DNA of 64,000 bases from Anaeramoeba flamelloides. Lineage: Eukaryota > Metamonada > Anaeramoebidae. Below the pieces are notes generated by a model. The model saw nothing but the letters and a program-made list of their open reading frames with translations. It was not told the DNA's origin and ran no database searches. Made by a program: the position numbers and the translations under genes. Every line of letters starts with the position of its first letter. The stretch's first letter is position 1. The stretch is taken from positions 20,646,001-20,710,000 of the forward strand of contig JANTQA010000023.1 in assembly GCA_027625915.1 (NCBI GenBank). The letters are read 5' to 3'. Below are positions 1 to 12,858 of this stretch, one piece after another.

Positions 1-204
1 AAAATATAAACTCTTGATAAAAAACTGTGTATCAAATTGGTGAGTTATTTTTCATTTTTCTTAGCGATTTATGAACTTTATCATTTATTCAAAGAGTGTT
101 TTTTTGTTTTTGTTTGCAGAAAAACTGAACGAAAATTTTCTTTAAAATATTGTTCAAATTTCAGGGATTGTCAAATATTATGAATGAAATAGGTTTAACT
201 GTCA

Positions 205-475
205 TTCTTAAAACACCTGAAATATTCATAAAACAGGTATGTCCCTCTTTTTCTGATCAATTGACAATAATTGTAAAAATTCAAAAATATATTCACCATT
301 TTATAGATAAAAAACTTTAAATTATCATTGTAACCATTAACCATTCCAATTGTGGAAAATGGCTAACTATTCTAAATCTATTAATGTTAACTCTTGGGTT
401 AAATATAGAAATAAAAAAAAGAATTATATCTTCAAAAGTAATAGAGAAACCATTGATAATTAAAATCTTAATATT
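205..475. repeat. Single arm of a foldback repeat, uninterrupted
   Basis: Matches, with divergence, the arms of the foldback element at 26225-28285. Its value is that the sequence around 285-310 is continuous where both arms of that element carry insertions, so it preserves the empty site. Confidence 0.6.
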
Positions 476-1332
476 ATAACTAACCCTTTTATTAAATATA
501 AATTGATTTGAAAAACAATTCTAAAGATAAATAATTTTTTTTGACATTTAAGAAATTAATAGTTTTATTTTTTTTCATCTATTTTCAATATTTTTATCAA
601 ACTTTTAATATTTAGATCAGGTAACATAGAAGATTTTAAGATTTTATAAATTGTAATTTCTTAACTTATTGCAAATTCAAAACAATCAAACCCCTTAAAA
701 AATAAAAGACAGCTCGTTTCTTTTAAATTGATAAGTACGATTCTTCTTTTAAAATTGAATACCAAAAATAGCTTTCCATTTTCAGTTATTTTATTGATTT
801 GTTTTATATATTTGATTTTTTTTTATTTCTAACTCCCCTTTCATTCAAAGCGGAGAACTTATACCCTGGATTACCCCTATTTTCAAAATGGAGACCCATC
901 CTGAAATAATTAATTAAAAAAAAAAATATTCTTTTATATTCAAGAGAAACGAATTAGGATTCCTTATTAATAATCCAATTTTAAATTATTCTGAACATAT
1001 TAAAACCTAATATTTTAAAAATTGTAAAAAAATACAATCAAAAAATAAAAAAAAAGTTAATAACCAAGTTTAAAATGAGAATTACTGATTTTAAATCACT
1101 TGAAAATAAAAGTAAAAAGTTTAATAGTAGGAGTTTCTATATTAATAATTTTTATCCATTTTATAAGAAATTTAATAAATTTTGTTTCAGTCAAAGTTCA
1201 CAAACATTTTTTTGAAATAATAATTATTTTTTATAATTAGCCTTTGTGGAAATCATAAGAAACAAGTCAAATAAATATCAATGAATAGTTTATAATCTGT
1301 ATAAACCAAAATTACTTAATCAAAATATTTTA

Positions 1333-1525
1333 CAGCCAGTTCAACTTTTAAGGGAAAAACTTTTATTGAAATTTATAGTACAAAAAAATCTCAAATTAAA
1401 GACAAAATTTTGAATTTTTTTTTACAAATTATTTTTACTAGAATCTGAATTATGTGCCCTAATTTGAGATTTTTATTGTACCTTACTTTTTGTTGAAGTT
1501 TGTGCCTTAAAAGTGGAACTGACCA
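1333..1525. mobile_element. MITE with inverted repeats of about 65 bp, TA-flanked
   Basis: Left end CAGCCAGTTCAACTTTTAAG and right end CTTAAAAGTGGAACTGACC are inverted copies, and the similarity runs further inward to AATCTCAAATT / AATTTGAGATT. TA stands on both sides. No coding capacity. Confidence 0.65.
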
Positions 1526-1545
1526 TATTAAATCATTATCAAAAA

Positions 1546-1660
1546 TCATACCAAGTTGTAGATCCACCAACTAAAAACCAAAATAAGAAGTTTCCTCGAC
1601 CAAACACAAGATATATTTTTACCAATTTCAAGTATGGCAACCTTAAAAAAAGCCTGTTTT
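1546..1660. repeat. Diverged single arm related to the foldback at 62.2-62.7 kb
   Basis: Shares CATACCAAG, ACCAAAAT, AAGT.CCTC.ACCAAACACAA and TTTCAAG in the same order as the right arm at 62590-62728. Confidence 0.5.
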
Positions 1661-2384
1661 GAAAAGAATATAAAATGAAAAAAAAAAAAAAAAACAATAA
1701 AAAGAACCAATTTTATGATAATTTTAATGATTCTACATTATGGCCCACCCCAATTCATGTTAAAATTTTCATAATTATTATTCAAAGGAACAAACTTTTA
1801 CAATTTTAAATCTAAAAGTAAAAATAAAACATAATCAAAAACATCAAAAATCAAAAATCTGGAATGATATTGAAATTAAAAAGAAAAAAACTAATTGATC
1901 AAAACAACTCTCAAGCTAAATTTCAATTTAGATTTCATATTGCTGAATTTTTGAATTTTGAATACTTTTCAAAGTATTGATTGATTGTATCAAAAAATTA
2001 GACTATTTTATTAATATAATTCTCCAAAAGTTATATTTAAAGAATGAATTTTTAAAATTTTTAAAAGTAGAAAACATCAATTTTTAACTTCTGCTTGATA
2101 TATACATACCCCTTAATTTGAAAATAATAACACTGAAAAAAATTGATAAAATTTTATTCAACTTAAATTGTAAGTGAAACCAAGTATTCATTAAAAAAAA
2201 TTTTTTTAATGCAAAACAAAATAAAGTCATTTGTCAATAGTAAAAATAATAAAAATATATTTTAGAAAACAACCCAATTAAAGCACCCAATACCTTTAAA
2301 GGGCTTAGAACTCTGATTTATTTTTTCCTGAAAGATAATAAGATAATTATTTTCAGAAGGGTAAGAGTAAACCCTACCCGATAA

Positions 2385-3530
2385 AAACAACTCATTTAGA
2401 CATTCTAGACAAATGAGTTATCATTTTTCATAGAACCCTTTTTTTCCAAATAAAACTATCAGTCAAAAGATCTTATCCTTTTTTGTTTGTAATTTTTGGA
2501 TCAAAAAAGTAAAAGAAATATTAACCAAACATTATTTTTTTTGGGGGAAATCTCACTTTTCCTAATTTTGATAGTTTCTATCGATAAATAACAATAAAAC
2601 CTTAATATTTTTTTTAAAAATAAAAGTAAAATAAATGATATATTGAATCAATAAAGACCATAAAAAATGATCTTTGATTTTATTCATAAATATTTATCAA
2701 ATTTGAAGAAATTTAAAAGATCAAGTAATACCTTTTCGAATATTAAGTGTAAAAAAAACTTATATTTATTATTAAAAAAAGTTATTAGGTCATATTTCTT
2801 CATTTTTTTATAATAGAATTATCAAATTGAATTATATTTATACTTGAAAAAATTTAAAAAAATTTGAAATAAAATTAAAGCCTATTGATACTTTTAATCT
2901 TTGTGTTAATAACCAACTGAAAACATTAAGATTGGGTTATTAATTATTGAATAAATTTTTATAATTTAAAAAATATTTCCATAGATTAAAAGTTGAATTT
3001 TCCAGGTTTGAAAAAAGTATTTTGGGAGAATTGTTAATTTAATGATTTTTTTTTTCATAAATTTTTATTCAATAAAGAGAGAAAATTGATTTAAACTGTT
3101 CTTTAAATCAGATAATTTTCAATTTTTTTTTTCAGTTTCAAAGAATAATCAATAATTTATTTTGAAATTAAGTGGATTTTTTATATTGGGAAATTTTAGA
3201 ACTTGGTGTTTTTTATTTTTAAAGTGTTTTTTGTACAATTTATCCATGGACAATAAGTTTTCTATCTTCTTCCAAGAAAATAATTTTTTAAAATAAAATC
3301 GAAATATATTAAATTTTGAACTTTTCAAAGATTTGATGTGAAAAAAATGGTAACCTTTTTAGGCAAATAATTCATTTCGAAAAATAACACTAAAAGTAAG
3401 TTTGGTTTTTAAGTAAACAGATTATGACTCATTTTTGAAATTTTGGAGATGTGTTAAAATTTTTTTTAATTTGCTATCAAAAGTTATGAGAAGATTTTTT
3501 TAAGTTTAAAGTTCCCTTAAAGAGTAAATT
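2385..3530. repeat. Dispersed repeat of about 1.15 kb, copy 1
   Basis: Direct copy of 9690-10850; shared anchors include AAATGAGTTATC, AAAGATC..ATCCT, ATCTCACTTT, TTTGGG..AATT and AGAACTTGGTG in the same order. No coding seen. Nature unknown. Confidence 0.6.
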
Positions 3531-4002
3531 TTTAACCTAAAAACTTATGATTTTGAAAACACGGATAATTTCAACAATCCTAGGCCTCAAATTCGGGGCT
3601 TAACCTTAAAAAATTCGAATCAAAATAACAATTAAAAACCTTCAAAAATTTTTGAATTGATTTTAATGCAGAGAATTTGTGAAAAATTTTACTTAACAAA
3701 ATGATTTTTTTGAGAGTGTTTTGTTTTTTTGATTTATGAAATTTTCTCAAGTATTTTAACTCTATTTTTTTGAGACAAATTATCCAAATGTTTCTTCATA
3801 AAAATCTGTTTTTTAAAGGTTTGATCAAAAAAATTATTAATGTTGAACTAAAAATGATTCTATTCAAGTTAAACAACAACACTAAGGGATGTTCTGGCTT
3901 CTTTTTCGTCACACTTTTATAAAATGACAAAATAAAGTAAAAAGAACTACAGCCCTTTTAATAATCATTTTTCAATTTTTTGAATTTTTTTTTCTAGCTT
4001 TT

Positions 4003-4978
4003 ATGAGTGATTTAAAAATTGTTTTACTTGGTAGCTCTGGAGCTGGTAAAACGTGCTTAGTCCAAAGGCTTGTCACTGGTACATTTAATCAAAAAGAACC
4101 ATCAACAATGGGAGCTAGTTTTCTGCGTATGCATTTTTCTTCAAAACCAAATCAACTTCAGATCCACTTGTTCTGAATTATTTCCTTTTTTTTATTTAGA
4201 AAAAGTTCTTGATCCACTTGTCTTGTCTGATTTTGAATTTCCCATTCATTTCTTTTCTTTTCTTTTTTTCACTCTGTGGACTTGGATCTCATTTCTAATT
4301 TAAACCTATCTAATGTTTCAAAAAAAAAACTAATTATTTCTCTCTGTCGTTCAACAAAATTGCCATACACTAATAATATAACACAAACAACAAAACCATA
4401 AAATTGTAATGAACAAAACCAATACTACGATCAAAACAAAAGAAAAATCATACAAAAGTAGACTCGGAGAAACTTTTGAGTTTGCAATTTGGGACACCGC
4501 AGGACAGGAAAGGTTTGATAGTTTATCAACATTTTACACAAGAGACGCGGGGTGTGCAATCATTGTTTATGACATCACTTCAAATTCCTCTTTTAGTGAT
4601 CTTGATCGGATGTTTCCAAAATTGGAGTCTGCATCCCAGGACTGTTTTGTAATTCTTGTTGGATCAAAGGTTGATATCGCGAAAGAAGATCAAAAAAAAA
4701 GAAAAGTTTCCTTTGAAAATGGCCTCCAAATTGCCAAGAAATACCAAGCAACCTTTTTTGAAAGCTCTTCGAAAACTGGAGAAAATATTGACGAAATTTG
4801 GGAGAAAATTGGAGAGCAATTTGTAAAAACAAAAACGAAAAAAAAAAAAAAAGAAATAAATAAAGAAAACGAGTCACAAGATAATAATATCATTAAAATT
4901 GATCAACCTTCAGACAACGAATCAGAGAAAAAGAAAGGAAAAAAGAAAAGAAAAGAGGACGGCGGTGGGTGTTGTTAG
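4003..4978 (+). CDS. Rab-family small GTPase (Rab20/Rab24-like), two exons
   Basis: A 219-residue Rab that would switch vesicle traffic by GTP binding on membranes. Exons are 4003-4126 and 4443-4978; the 316-nt intron begins GTATGC and ends CAAAAG, and both phases agree (one base plus two). Seen motifs: P-loop GSSGAGKT at residues 10-17, TMGASF switch I, WDTAGQERF switch II at 58-66, base-binding SKVD at 116-119 and ESSSKTG near 148-154. The usual NKxD is SKVD; Rab24 has a comparable TKSD, and the following EDQKKRKVSF and FESSSKTG stretches also resemble Rab24. The tail is a Lys-rich extension ending GGGCC, a classic double-geranylgeranylation site. The ATG at 4003 gives the normal distance to the P-loop. 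AATAAA occurs just after the stop. Subfamily is inference; Rab identity is firm. Confidence 0.9.
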
Positions 4979-5294
4979 TAATTTTCATAAAACTATTAAT
5001 TTCCAATCAATAAATAAAAATTTTTATTTCTAGTTCCAAAATATTTTACGTATTATTAGGTGAAAAAAAAGTCAAAGATCTTCTCAAAAGCAATTAGAAA
5101 TGATGCTTTTAGAGATTTAATTACTCTTCCTTTTTGAACTTTTGAGATTAAAATTTTTAATTAGTATAGTTTGGTTTTAACAGTATAATAAATTATTAAA
5201 AATGAAGGGTCTTTGTCATAGAAATTCAAAAAGTGGCTTCAGAGTAAGAAAACCCACGAAAATAACTTTTTCTAGCTAGGAAAACAATGCAAAA

Positions 5295-5712
5295 AAACAA
5301 GGATTTTATTTATTTATTTATTTATTCTTGAAGAAGTGTAAATTACACTCTAGTTGCCATGATACCTAAATTCCTAATTTAGAAATTTAAGTGCGAAATC
5401 ATAGATTTCACGATTATTAATTAATGAAAGTAGTTTCAAACTGTCTTGTTTTAAAATTAATTCATTAAGATATTATTCTTTTAATTTGTTATGAAATATT
5501 GATCTGTTTTTTTCATCGGAAGTACATACCCAGAAAAAATGATCAATATTTTCTATAATTTCCTTTTGTTCATATTTTAAACATAAAGAACAAAATTTAT
5601 TTGAATTTTTATTGATTATATAGTAATATCTATTTAAGTAGTTCGCAAATGATCTGAATTTTAGAATTGTTGAATTTGGTTGATAACTTAAATATTTTTG
5701 TATTTTAAATAA
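5295..5712 (-). mobile_element. 3' remnant of a LINE (non-LTR retrotransposon)
   Basis: On the - strand about 72 open codons end in a Cys-rich motif (CSLCLKYEQ...DHFFWVC, i.e. C-x2-C...H-x4-C) typical of the region behind the reverse transcriptase in many LINE ORF2 proteins. A stop follows, then a further open piece (LILKQDSLKLLSLINNRE), then the 3' UTR and a tail of AATA/AAAT repeats at 5303-5325. It is 5'-truncated and broken. Confidence 0.7.
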
Positions 5713-8710
5713 ATAGTTTTGATTTTTAATTATTGCATATTATTTTTGTGGACTGCCTTCAAATGCTTAGATTTTTTTTTAATTTTTGAAATAAACCCAA
5801 AATTAAATACATTTTCAGTTTATTTAAAAATTTAAAAAAACAATTAACTGAAGCGCCTGTTGAGTGTTGTAGAGTGATACAGAGTACTATCAAGTACCTA
5901 ACTTTTCCAGAAATTTAAAAGAATGAAGAAAAAACCTAGATTTTTCTCTATTCTTTTGAATTTGGGAAAGATAACAGTAGTTTTTTTTATATCTGGAATT
6001 AAAAAAAATCTAATTGTATTTTTCTTTTTATTTTTCAAATAAAAAAATTTTTTTAAATGTTTTGGTTTTATTTCTTAAATCAAATAAAAATCTAACAACA
6101 CTTCCTACTTTTATAATATAAAAACTCGTTAAATATGTACCTTTATATTTCTTTTTTTAGTTCAATTAAATCTCCGACTTCCAGTTAATTTTATTGTCTT
6201 ATTCTTTGATTAAATTTGTTTATTTATCTAAATAGGGAAGAGATCGATTTTTTAATTTATTTTTGAATTTTTTTTTTTTATTTACTGTAATTACCAATAT
6301 TTTCAATTTTCAATTTTAAATTCTGTTTTGTAAATGAAGAATTGGTGTGTTTCTATTTATTTTACATCTTACAGTAATGCATAAATTAATCCACGAATTT
6401 AAGTAATTTAAGGTTTTTATTTTATAATTTAAAAATTATAAACCATATTTTAATTGACTAAATATATAAGATTTAAATAATCCAATTCATAAACTATAAT
6501 TCCTAGAATTGTTAATGAATAAGTATTTTAAGTTGATATATGTTTCTTTAGTTTTTTTTTTTTTGTAAATTATAAAATAGTTGTGAAATCTTTTCTAAAT
6601 AAATATTCTTATATTTAATTCACATTAAAATCTTTGGATATTGCTTTGTTCAAAAAACTTTTATATTTAAAGAAAAAAAATTACAAATTGGACATAATTA
6701 TAAATCCAAATATTTTTTTTAAATTTTTATTTCATTTTCCATTATTTAAAAAACTTTTTAACTTGGTTAGAATATAGAAACTATGCTGATTTAAATTTTC
6801 ACAAACCAAATAAATTGATTTATTTTTAGAATATCAATTTAAAATGATTATTTTTTAAAAGTACATTACTAGATTCTAAAAAATGTGATTAGAACCCACA
6901 AATGGTTACATTTGAAAATAAATCGATATTGCACCTTATAAGAAATATATATCTGAAATTAATAAAAGTTCATTGAAATTTCAATAAAATTTTATTATGT
7001 TTCTTAGTGAATGTTTTTTTTGAATTTCCATAAAAAATATACTCTTTTTTATTATGAAAATTATTAAATATTTTTTTCAAACAAGTTAGACTTAAATTAT
7101 AGTGATAATTGTTGAAAAATATTGAAGTGATTTTTATTCTATTTTCAAACAAACCACATGGATCTTAAAAGTTTGACTTGATTTATAATCTTAATAAAAT
7201 ATTTTAACCATTTTTTTATAGAGTAAAGATGTTTATAAATTGTCAATTTTTTTTCCATTCACAGGAATATTTACAATATGCAGAAATATTTCTTTTTTAT
7301 GCACACTTTTTATTCAGTTTTTTTATATTTCTATAAAAACAAAATTGAATCTTTTTTTATTTTTTTATTTTTATATTTTTAGGGTTTATTTTGTTGGTTT
7401 ATCCCATTTAGTAATGATTATAAATATGCGACTCGTTTTCAAGCTTTATATGACAACTTTTATGCTGATTTCTCAGTTCTTTTAAAAAGGAAATAATATC
7501 TAAAAAAAAAAAAAAAACAGAAAGCTCAAAAAAATAAGAATAAATAGAAAGTTTATATATTAAAATGAATTTAGATATACCAAGTATCAAATAAGTAGGA
7601 AAAAACGATTTTTGAAGAACTTTTGATGATTGTAACTTTAAACACATTTTATTGCAACATTAATAAAAGTATAAGTTTTTTATCTTACCTCCAACCTTAT
7701 TTTTTCATGCCTTTTCATATTAAAACAAGAAATAATCATAAAATAAATATTTATTTTGGAATTCTAATAAAATTTCATTTATTTTTTTGTTTAATTTATT
7801 ATAATTTAATAAAAATTTTTAATCAAAATTTCCTTGAAATTTTACAGTAACTTTCATTAACCATTCTATGGCTGATTGATTAGACCCTTTAAATAAACCA
7901 ATTAAATTTCAATGGATATCATTTGATTTTCTATGGAAATTTACTTCAATAAGACCCAAAAATTCATATCAATTTTGAATCCATGTTTATCTTTATAATA
8001 TTCCTTCTTAGAATTTTATTTCAAAAAAATTTCTTTTAGTTTTGAATATTTAAAAGGTGATTCTGTATTTTTTTTTAAAAAAGTCATCTTTTTAACTATA
8101 TAATTTTTATAAAATCTTTATAAACATTTTTTTTTTCTTTTTTATCCCTAAGAATGATTTTTCTTGGTAAATTATTTTTATTTGAAAAATTCTTTATATA
8201 ATTTGATAAGCCCCTTTAAATTCGTTTGAATTTGATACAAATTCAAAAAAATATTCATTTAACTTTATTAAATGATAAATTTCACATTTGAACAATATGT
8301 ATGTATATATACAAAATTCTTTTGAAAAGCAAGTATTTATTCATATTTTAAATAAATTCGAAAATTTTGGGCATATTTTAAACAGTCGAAATAATCAAAA
8401 TACTCTACTTTAAATTCAATTTGGAAATAATTTTTATTTTGCAAACTATTTAATTGTTTGTATTTTTTGATATTTTTTATCTTTTTTTTTACCAGTTACT
8501 TAATCTGTTTGGTTATATCTGGAATTTTTTTTCAATGGCTGATCGAAGGTTATTTCTGATTTTGTTTAATAGAAACATCATATAAATTGATTAATTGTAC
8601 CTTATCATTTGATCGATCAATAATTATTAGTAAAATTTCAATAAATTTACAAATACATGTTTTTTGTTCAGCTCGTTTCATTATTTTTGAAAAAAAGATT
8701 TTTATTCTAC

Positions 8711-8711
<1 letters not shown>

Positions 8712-8743
<32 letters not shown>
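8712..8743. repeat. (TA)n microsatellite
   Basis: An uninterrupted TA dinucleotide run of about 31 bases. Confidence 0.9.
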
Positions 8744-8745
<2 letters not shown>

Positions 8746-8899
8746 AAATTATTACTTATAAAAACATTAATACTGGATAATATAAATGTGTATTATTTTA
8801 CCTTTGAAAAAAATATTTTAAATTAAGTTTTATTTTGCTTATTTTTGATTTTGGGTGTGTTCAATTTTTTGGGATGGGGTTTATTAGTGAAAAAAATAC

Positions 8900-9361
8900 A
8901 GGGTATGAAAATTATCCTAGAAAAGATTTTTTATTTTGAATATTAGGAAAATTTTTGTGTAATTTCTTTTATTTAGAATCAAATCCTTTTTTTAAGAATC
9001 AAACTTTTATAATTATAAATCACGCACTTATACGAATGATGATTAATAAAAGTATACTTGTTCAAAAAACCATTTAATCAATCAAAAAAAAAGAAAAAAA
9101 TATTCTCATTTTCCAAACTCTAGTAGCCCTATATAAAACTCTATTTTTTTTTTTTCAATAGAAATTTATCTACTTAGGATATCAAAAAATCTACTGTTAA
9201 CTATAGAAACACCACTTTATTAAATTTTAGGTATATTTATTACTAAGTTCATAAAAAAATTTGGTTTATAATAGGATTTGATTGAAAATATTGGGAATTA
9301 GATACAAATTTTCCTAATATTCATAATTAAAAATATTACCAGGGATTCTTTTCATGCCCTC
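8900..9361. mobile_element. TIR element of about 460 bp, TA-flanked (family F, complete copy)
   Basis: Left end CAGGGTATGAAAATTATCC and right end ...GGATTCTTTTCATGCCC are inverted; similarity extends about 85 bp inward, with AATATTAGGAAAATTT mirrored. Relatives lie at 39745-40105 and 63431-63960. Confidence 0.65.
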
Positions 9362-9689
9362 TATTTTATTCACTTCTAAACTTGAATCAGATGTTTTTTA
9401 AAAAAAGTGTTATAAATCCGAATTTAATTTTAATAAAAAATTTTGAACAAAAAATAAACCGAAGTTTATCTTCATTTTAAAAATATTCTTTTGATCGTCT
9501 CGAACTTTTGATGAGAACAACGTATTATTCATTTTCAAGGTTATGTAATCAAATTTGAAAAGTAAGAAAGTTCGGGTAAAATCAAGGTAATAGTAATTAA
9601 TATTTATTTTTTTCCAAAAGACAATGGAGAAATTATTTAGACAAGGATAGGATTAAAGTTGTCTATAATTTCATTTATCAACTTTAGAG

Positions 9690-10850
9690 AAATGAGTTAT
9701 CGTTTTCAACAGAATTCATTTTCACCAATGAAATTTTCAGTTAAAAGATCAAGATCCTATTTTTTTTTGTATTTTGGGATTCAAATTAGAAAAAGAAAAA
9801 TTTACAAATTTATTTTTGAAGATATCTCACTTTGACTAATTTCCTCGAAAATTTGTATGAACAAATAATCATTAAAAATTTTGTTCTTATTATAAAAATA
9901 TCATAAAAATAAATCAAATATTTAAATCCTTGAAGATCTAAAACAATTGATCCTCTATTTTATTCACAAATATATATTAAATTTCTGGGAATTAAAAAGA
10001 TTATGTGAGTGATCGTTTTTCAAATATTCATGGTATAAACCAGGAACCATTAGTTATTGGAATCAGATATTTGATAATTTTTATCCATTTTTTTTTTTTA
10101 TTCGTATTTATTAGAAGTTATTTATTTGAATTCTTTTTACTGTTTAAAAATCTTCAATCAATTGAAAAATAAGAGAAAATTCTATTGACATATTTCGTCT
10201 ATGGGTTGTGTATAATCTAAATGAAAAATCCAGATATGGTTATTAATTATGGGCTATTAATAATCGAATTTAAAAATTATTTCTTTGGATTATAAGTTGA
10301 ATTTTACAGGTTTTAAAAAAGTATTTTGGGGGAATTTTTAATTTTGATTGTTTGATATTATATCTATTCTCTTTTTATTCAATAAAAAGAAAAAATTGTT
10401 TTGAACTTTTCTTTCCAACATAAAATTATTTTTTTTCAATTTTAAAATAATTATTGTAAATTTCTATGAAATTAAGTAGATTTTTTATACTGGGTTCTTT
10501 TAGAACTTGGTGGTTTTATTTTTTAAGTGTATTTTGGTACACCCCCTTCGAAAATAATATAGATATCTTTCTTCTCTTAAAGAAAATAATTTTTTTTTAA
10601 TATAACAGAAATTTATTGAGTTTTGAACTTTACGAGAAAAAGAAAAAATGGATCAAACTTTTAAAAAACAATAATTCATTTTTGAGAATAATATTAAAAG
10701 TAAATATATTCTCTTATAGTAATCAGATTTATACTTGGTTTTTCAATTTCAAGACGATGCCAATTTTTTTTGAATTTGCTTTGAAATTTACTATAAGTTT
10801 TTCTTTAGTTTACTAGTTACTTAAAGAATATTTTTAAAATCAAGGTCAAA
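9690..10850. repeat. Dispersed repeat of about 1.15 kb, copy 2
   Basis: Direct copy of 2385-3530; a shorter inverted copy lies at 13866-14155. No coding seen. Confidence 0.6.
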
Positions 10851-11277
10851 TTTCTTTTAATTTTTGTTAAAAATTTTTTTCCAAAATTAAATTCCGACTC
10901 TTAGAACTTTTTTTAAACAGTTTTATTCAAGTTTATGAATCAATAGTTAACTTTCAAAAAAATATACAACTTGTATATAAACATTGGTTAAATAAGAAAA
11001 TGAAGAATACCCTTAAATAAGGAACTTTAGTTTATCAAAGAATCGTAAACGGTTTTGGTAGGTGGGAAGATAAACGAACCCAACTTATAATTGACTTCTC
11101 AAACTTTGCTATTGAAACTAAATTTGTTACAATTTATTTCAAGTTTAACTTTAAAGTGTTTCCTGTATCCCTTATCTAAAAACAAAAAAAAAAGAATAAT
11201 TTTAAAGCAAAAAATCATTTTTTTTATTTCCTTTTTGTTCGTTAGTTAATAACTGTAACAATCCCAAAAAAAACCAA

Positions 11278-12858
11278 ATGAATTACTTTTCCGACTTAGT
11301 CTTTTCAACAAACACAAAACAAACAAAAACAAAAGAGTATTTCAATTTTGTAAAAAATTTTGAAAAATCAAAACAAGTACATGTATACGGGATTCCAAAT
11401 TATGGGAACACTTGCTTTGCTAATAGCTTACTGCAAGCCTTCTCATCAAGTAATCATTTGTACAATTACTTAAAGTCGTGCAAGATTTATAAAACGCCTT
11501 ATCATGATTTATTATTTTTAGCTGTTTCAAATTTACGTGTACCGATCAACCAAAAAACAGCACTTAATTTACAAAATGTGATTACCAACTTGTTGAGGGG
11601 CGAAACGATGGACTTTCTTTATGGCCAGCATGATCCTCATGAGCTATTAATGAGCTTGCTATCTATTCTTCAGGATGAAAGGAATACACACCGAACGGTC
11701 TCTTCACCGTTACACAACCCGAAGCTCGTTGGGCTTGGATCGACCCTGAGGCTGATCGAAAGGTATGGCGACATTGACACAAAGTTTGGTTCAATCCCTT
11801 ATCAGTTTTCACGATCTGGGACAAACCACCTTGGGCCTTTGCATTTCACTTCTTCTTCCACCCTGCAGTGCAAGGAGTGCTTGAAGATTGGAACCACACG
11901 ATTCAGTTCCCAAACCAATCTCTCCTTAGCTTTACCCGAAGAGAATAGCAAAAAGAGGAATAAGGCGATCCGTTTAACAGACCTTTTGGATAACTATTTC
12001 CAAGACGCCAGTATTTCCGATGTGATTTGTCATCATTGCTCGCTTTTAAATACTTTAAATTTACTCAAGACCGAAAAAAAGAAGAATAAGAGCAAAACAA
12101 ATGGCTCTCAAATCGACCATTGGTGCAAGAGGATTGAATCTTTATTGAATGCTGGCCATTCAGCCAAAAATTCCTTATTAGATCAGTGTAAAATACCAGT
12201 GCATGTTGTGAAACAGAATATGAAACAGATCCACTCAATTCGTTCATCTCCAGAATTGCTTTGTATTCAGATCCGTAGAAATGTGATCCTACCGAAAAGA
12301 GGTGTGCAAGTGAAAATTCAAACACCAATATCTTTTCCTTTTATTTTGGATCTTGAAAAATATTTACTTGCCAAGAAAATTCCCATTACGAGCAATGTTA
12401 ATAAAAAGAATTCCAATAAACCAAAAAAAGAGAAGGGTAATGGAAATGGAAACGAATACGGGAATGGACAGAAAAAAGAGAATGGTAATGAGGATATTGA
12501 AAAAAATCAAAAGATAAATGGAAATAAAAAAATATTTAATTTAAATGGTTCTCTTGATTCCTTTGCGAGTTGTATCGAATTAAGTTCATTCTCAACATTT
12601 TCAAATCCTAAATCAAAAGCAAAATATTCCCTTTGTTCAGTGATCCGCCATCTAGGATCTTCGCCACAATCAGGCCATTATGTTTGCTATCGAAAGGTTA
12701 CTCCTAATTTGAATATTAAAGAAAATATTTTAGATATTTCTCAAGACAGATCAAATACTTCTTGGGTATATATTTCAGATACAGACACATACCCAATTTC
12801 AAAATCTGATGTTTTGGCTTGTAATCAAGCATATATGTTATTTTATGAAAAAATATAA
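11278..12858 (+). CDS. Ubiquitin-specific protease, USP30-like
   Basis: A 526-residue single-exon cysteine protease (USP, peptidase C19) that removes ubiquitin from proteins. The Cys box NYGNTCFANSLLQ places catalytic Cys46, the QHDPHELL box follows near residue 120, two CxxC pairs (Cys198/201 and Cys251/254) form the zinc finger of the fingers subdomain, and the His box SGHYVCYRK gives His467. The third-residue block reads WVYISD (496-501), so the position after the hydrophobic triplet is Ser500. Human USP30 has WLWVSD there and uses an unusual Cys-His-Ser triad; the last 30 residues also resemble USP30. USP30 is anchored in the mitochondrial outer membrane by an N-terminal helix; none is visible here. 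A hydrophilic Asn/Gly/Lys insert lies at about 385-425, just ahead of the His box region. USP membership is certain; the USP30 assignment is likely. Confidence 0.9.
   Translation: MNYFSDLVFSTNTKQTKTKEYFNFVKNFEKSKQVHVYGIPNYGNTCFANSLLQAFSSSNHLYNYLKSCKIYKTPYHDLLFLAVSNLRVPINQKTALNLQNVITNLLRGETMDFLYGQHDPHELLMSLLSILQDERNTHRTVSSPLHNPKLVGLGSTLRLIERYGDIDTKFGSIPYQFSRSGTNHLGPLHFTSSSTLQCKECLKIGTTRFSSQTNLSLALPEENSKKRNKAIRLTDLLDNYFQDASISDVICHHCSLLNTLNLLKTEKKKNKSKTNGSQIDHWCKRIESLLNAGHSAKNSLLDQCKIPVHVVKQNMKQIHSIRSSPELLCIQIRRNVILPKRGVQVKIQTPISFPFILDLEKYLLAKKIPITSNVNKKNSNKPKKEKGNGNGNEYGNGQKKENGNEDIEKNQKINGNKKIFNLNGSLDSFASCIELSSFSTFSNPKSKAKYSLCSVIRHLGSSPQSGHYVCYRKVTPNLNIKENILDISQDRSNTSWVYISDTDTYPISKSDVLACNQAYMLFYEKI

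Larger units (their letters stand above)
1..4002. other. Intergenic, repeat-bearing
   Basis: Apart from the repeats listed at 205-475, 1333-1525, 1546-1660 and 2385-3530, I see only AT-rich sequence here. TTTTTTTCTAG directly before the Rab start could be a 5' UTR intron acceptor. Confidence 0.6.
4979..11277. other. Intergenic, repeat-bearing
   Basis: Holds the LINE remnant, a (TA)n run, a TIR element and the second 1.15-kb repeat listed separately. Between 5760 and 8700 I see only AT-rich sequence with short T-rich open frames that look like chance. Confidence 0.6.
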
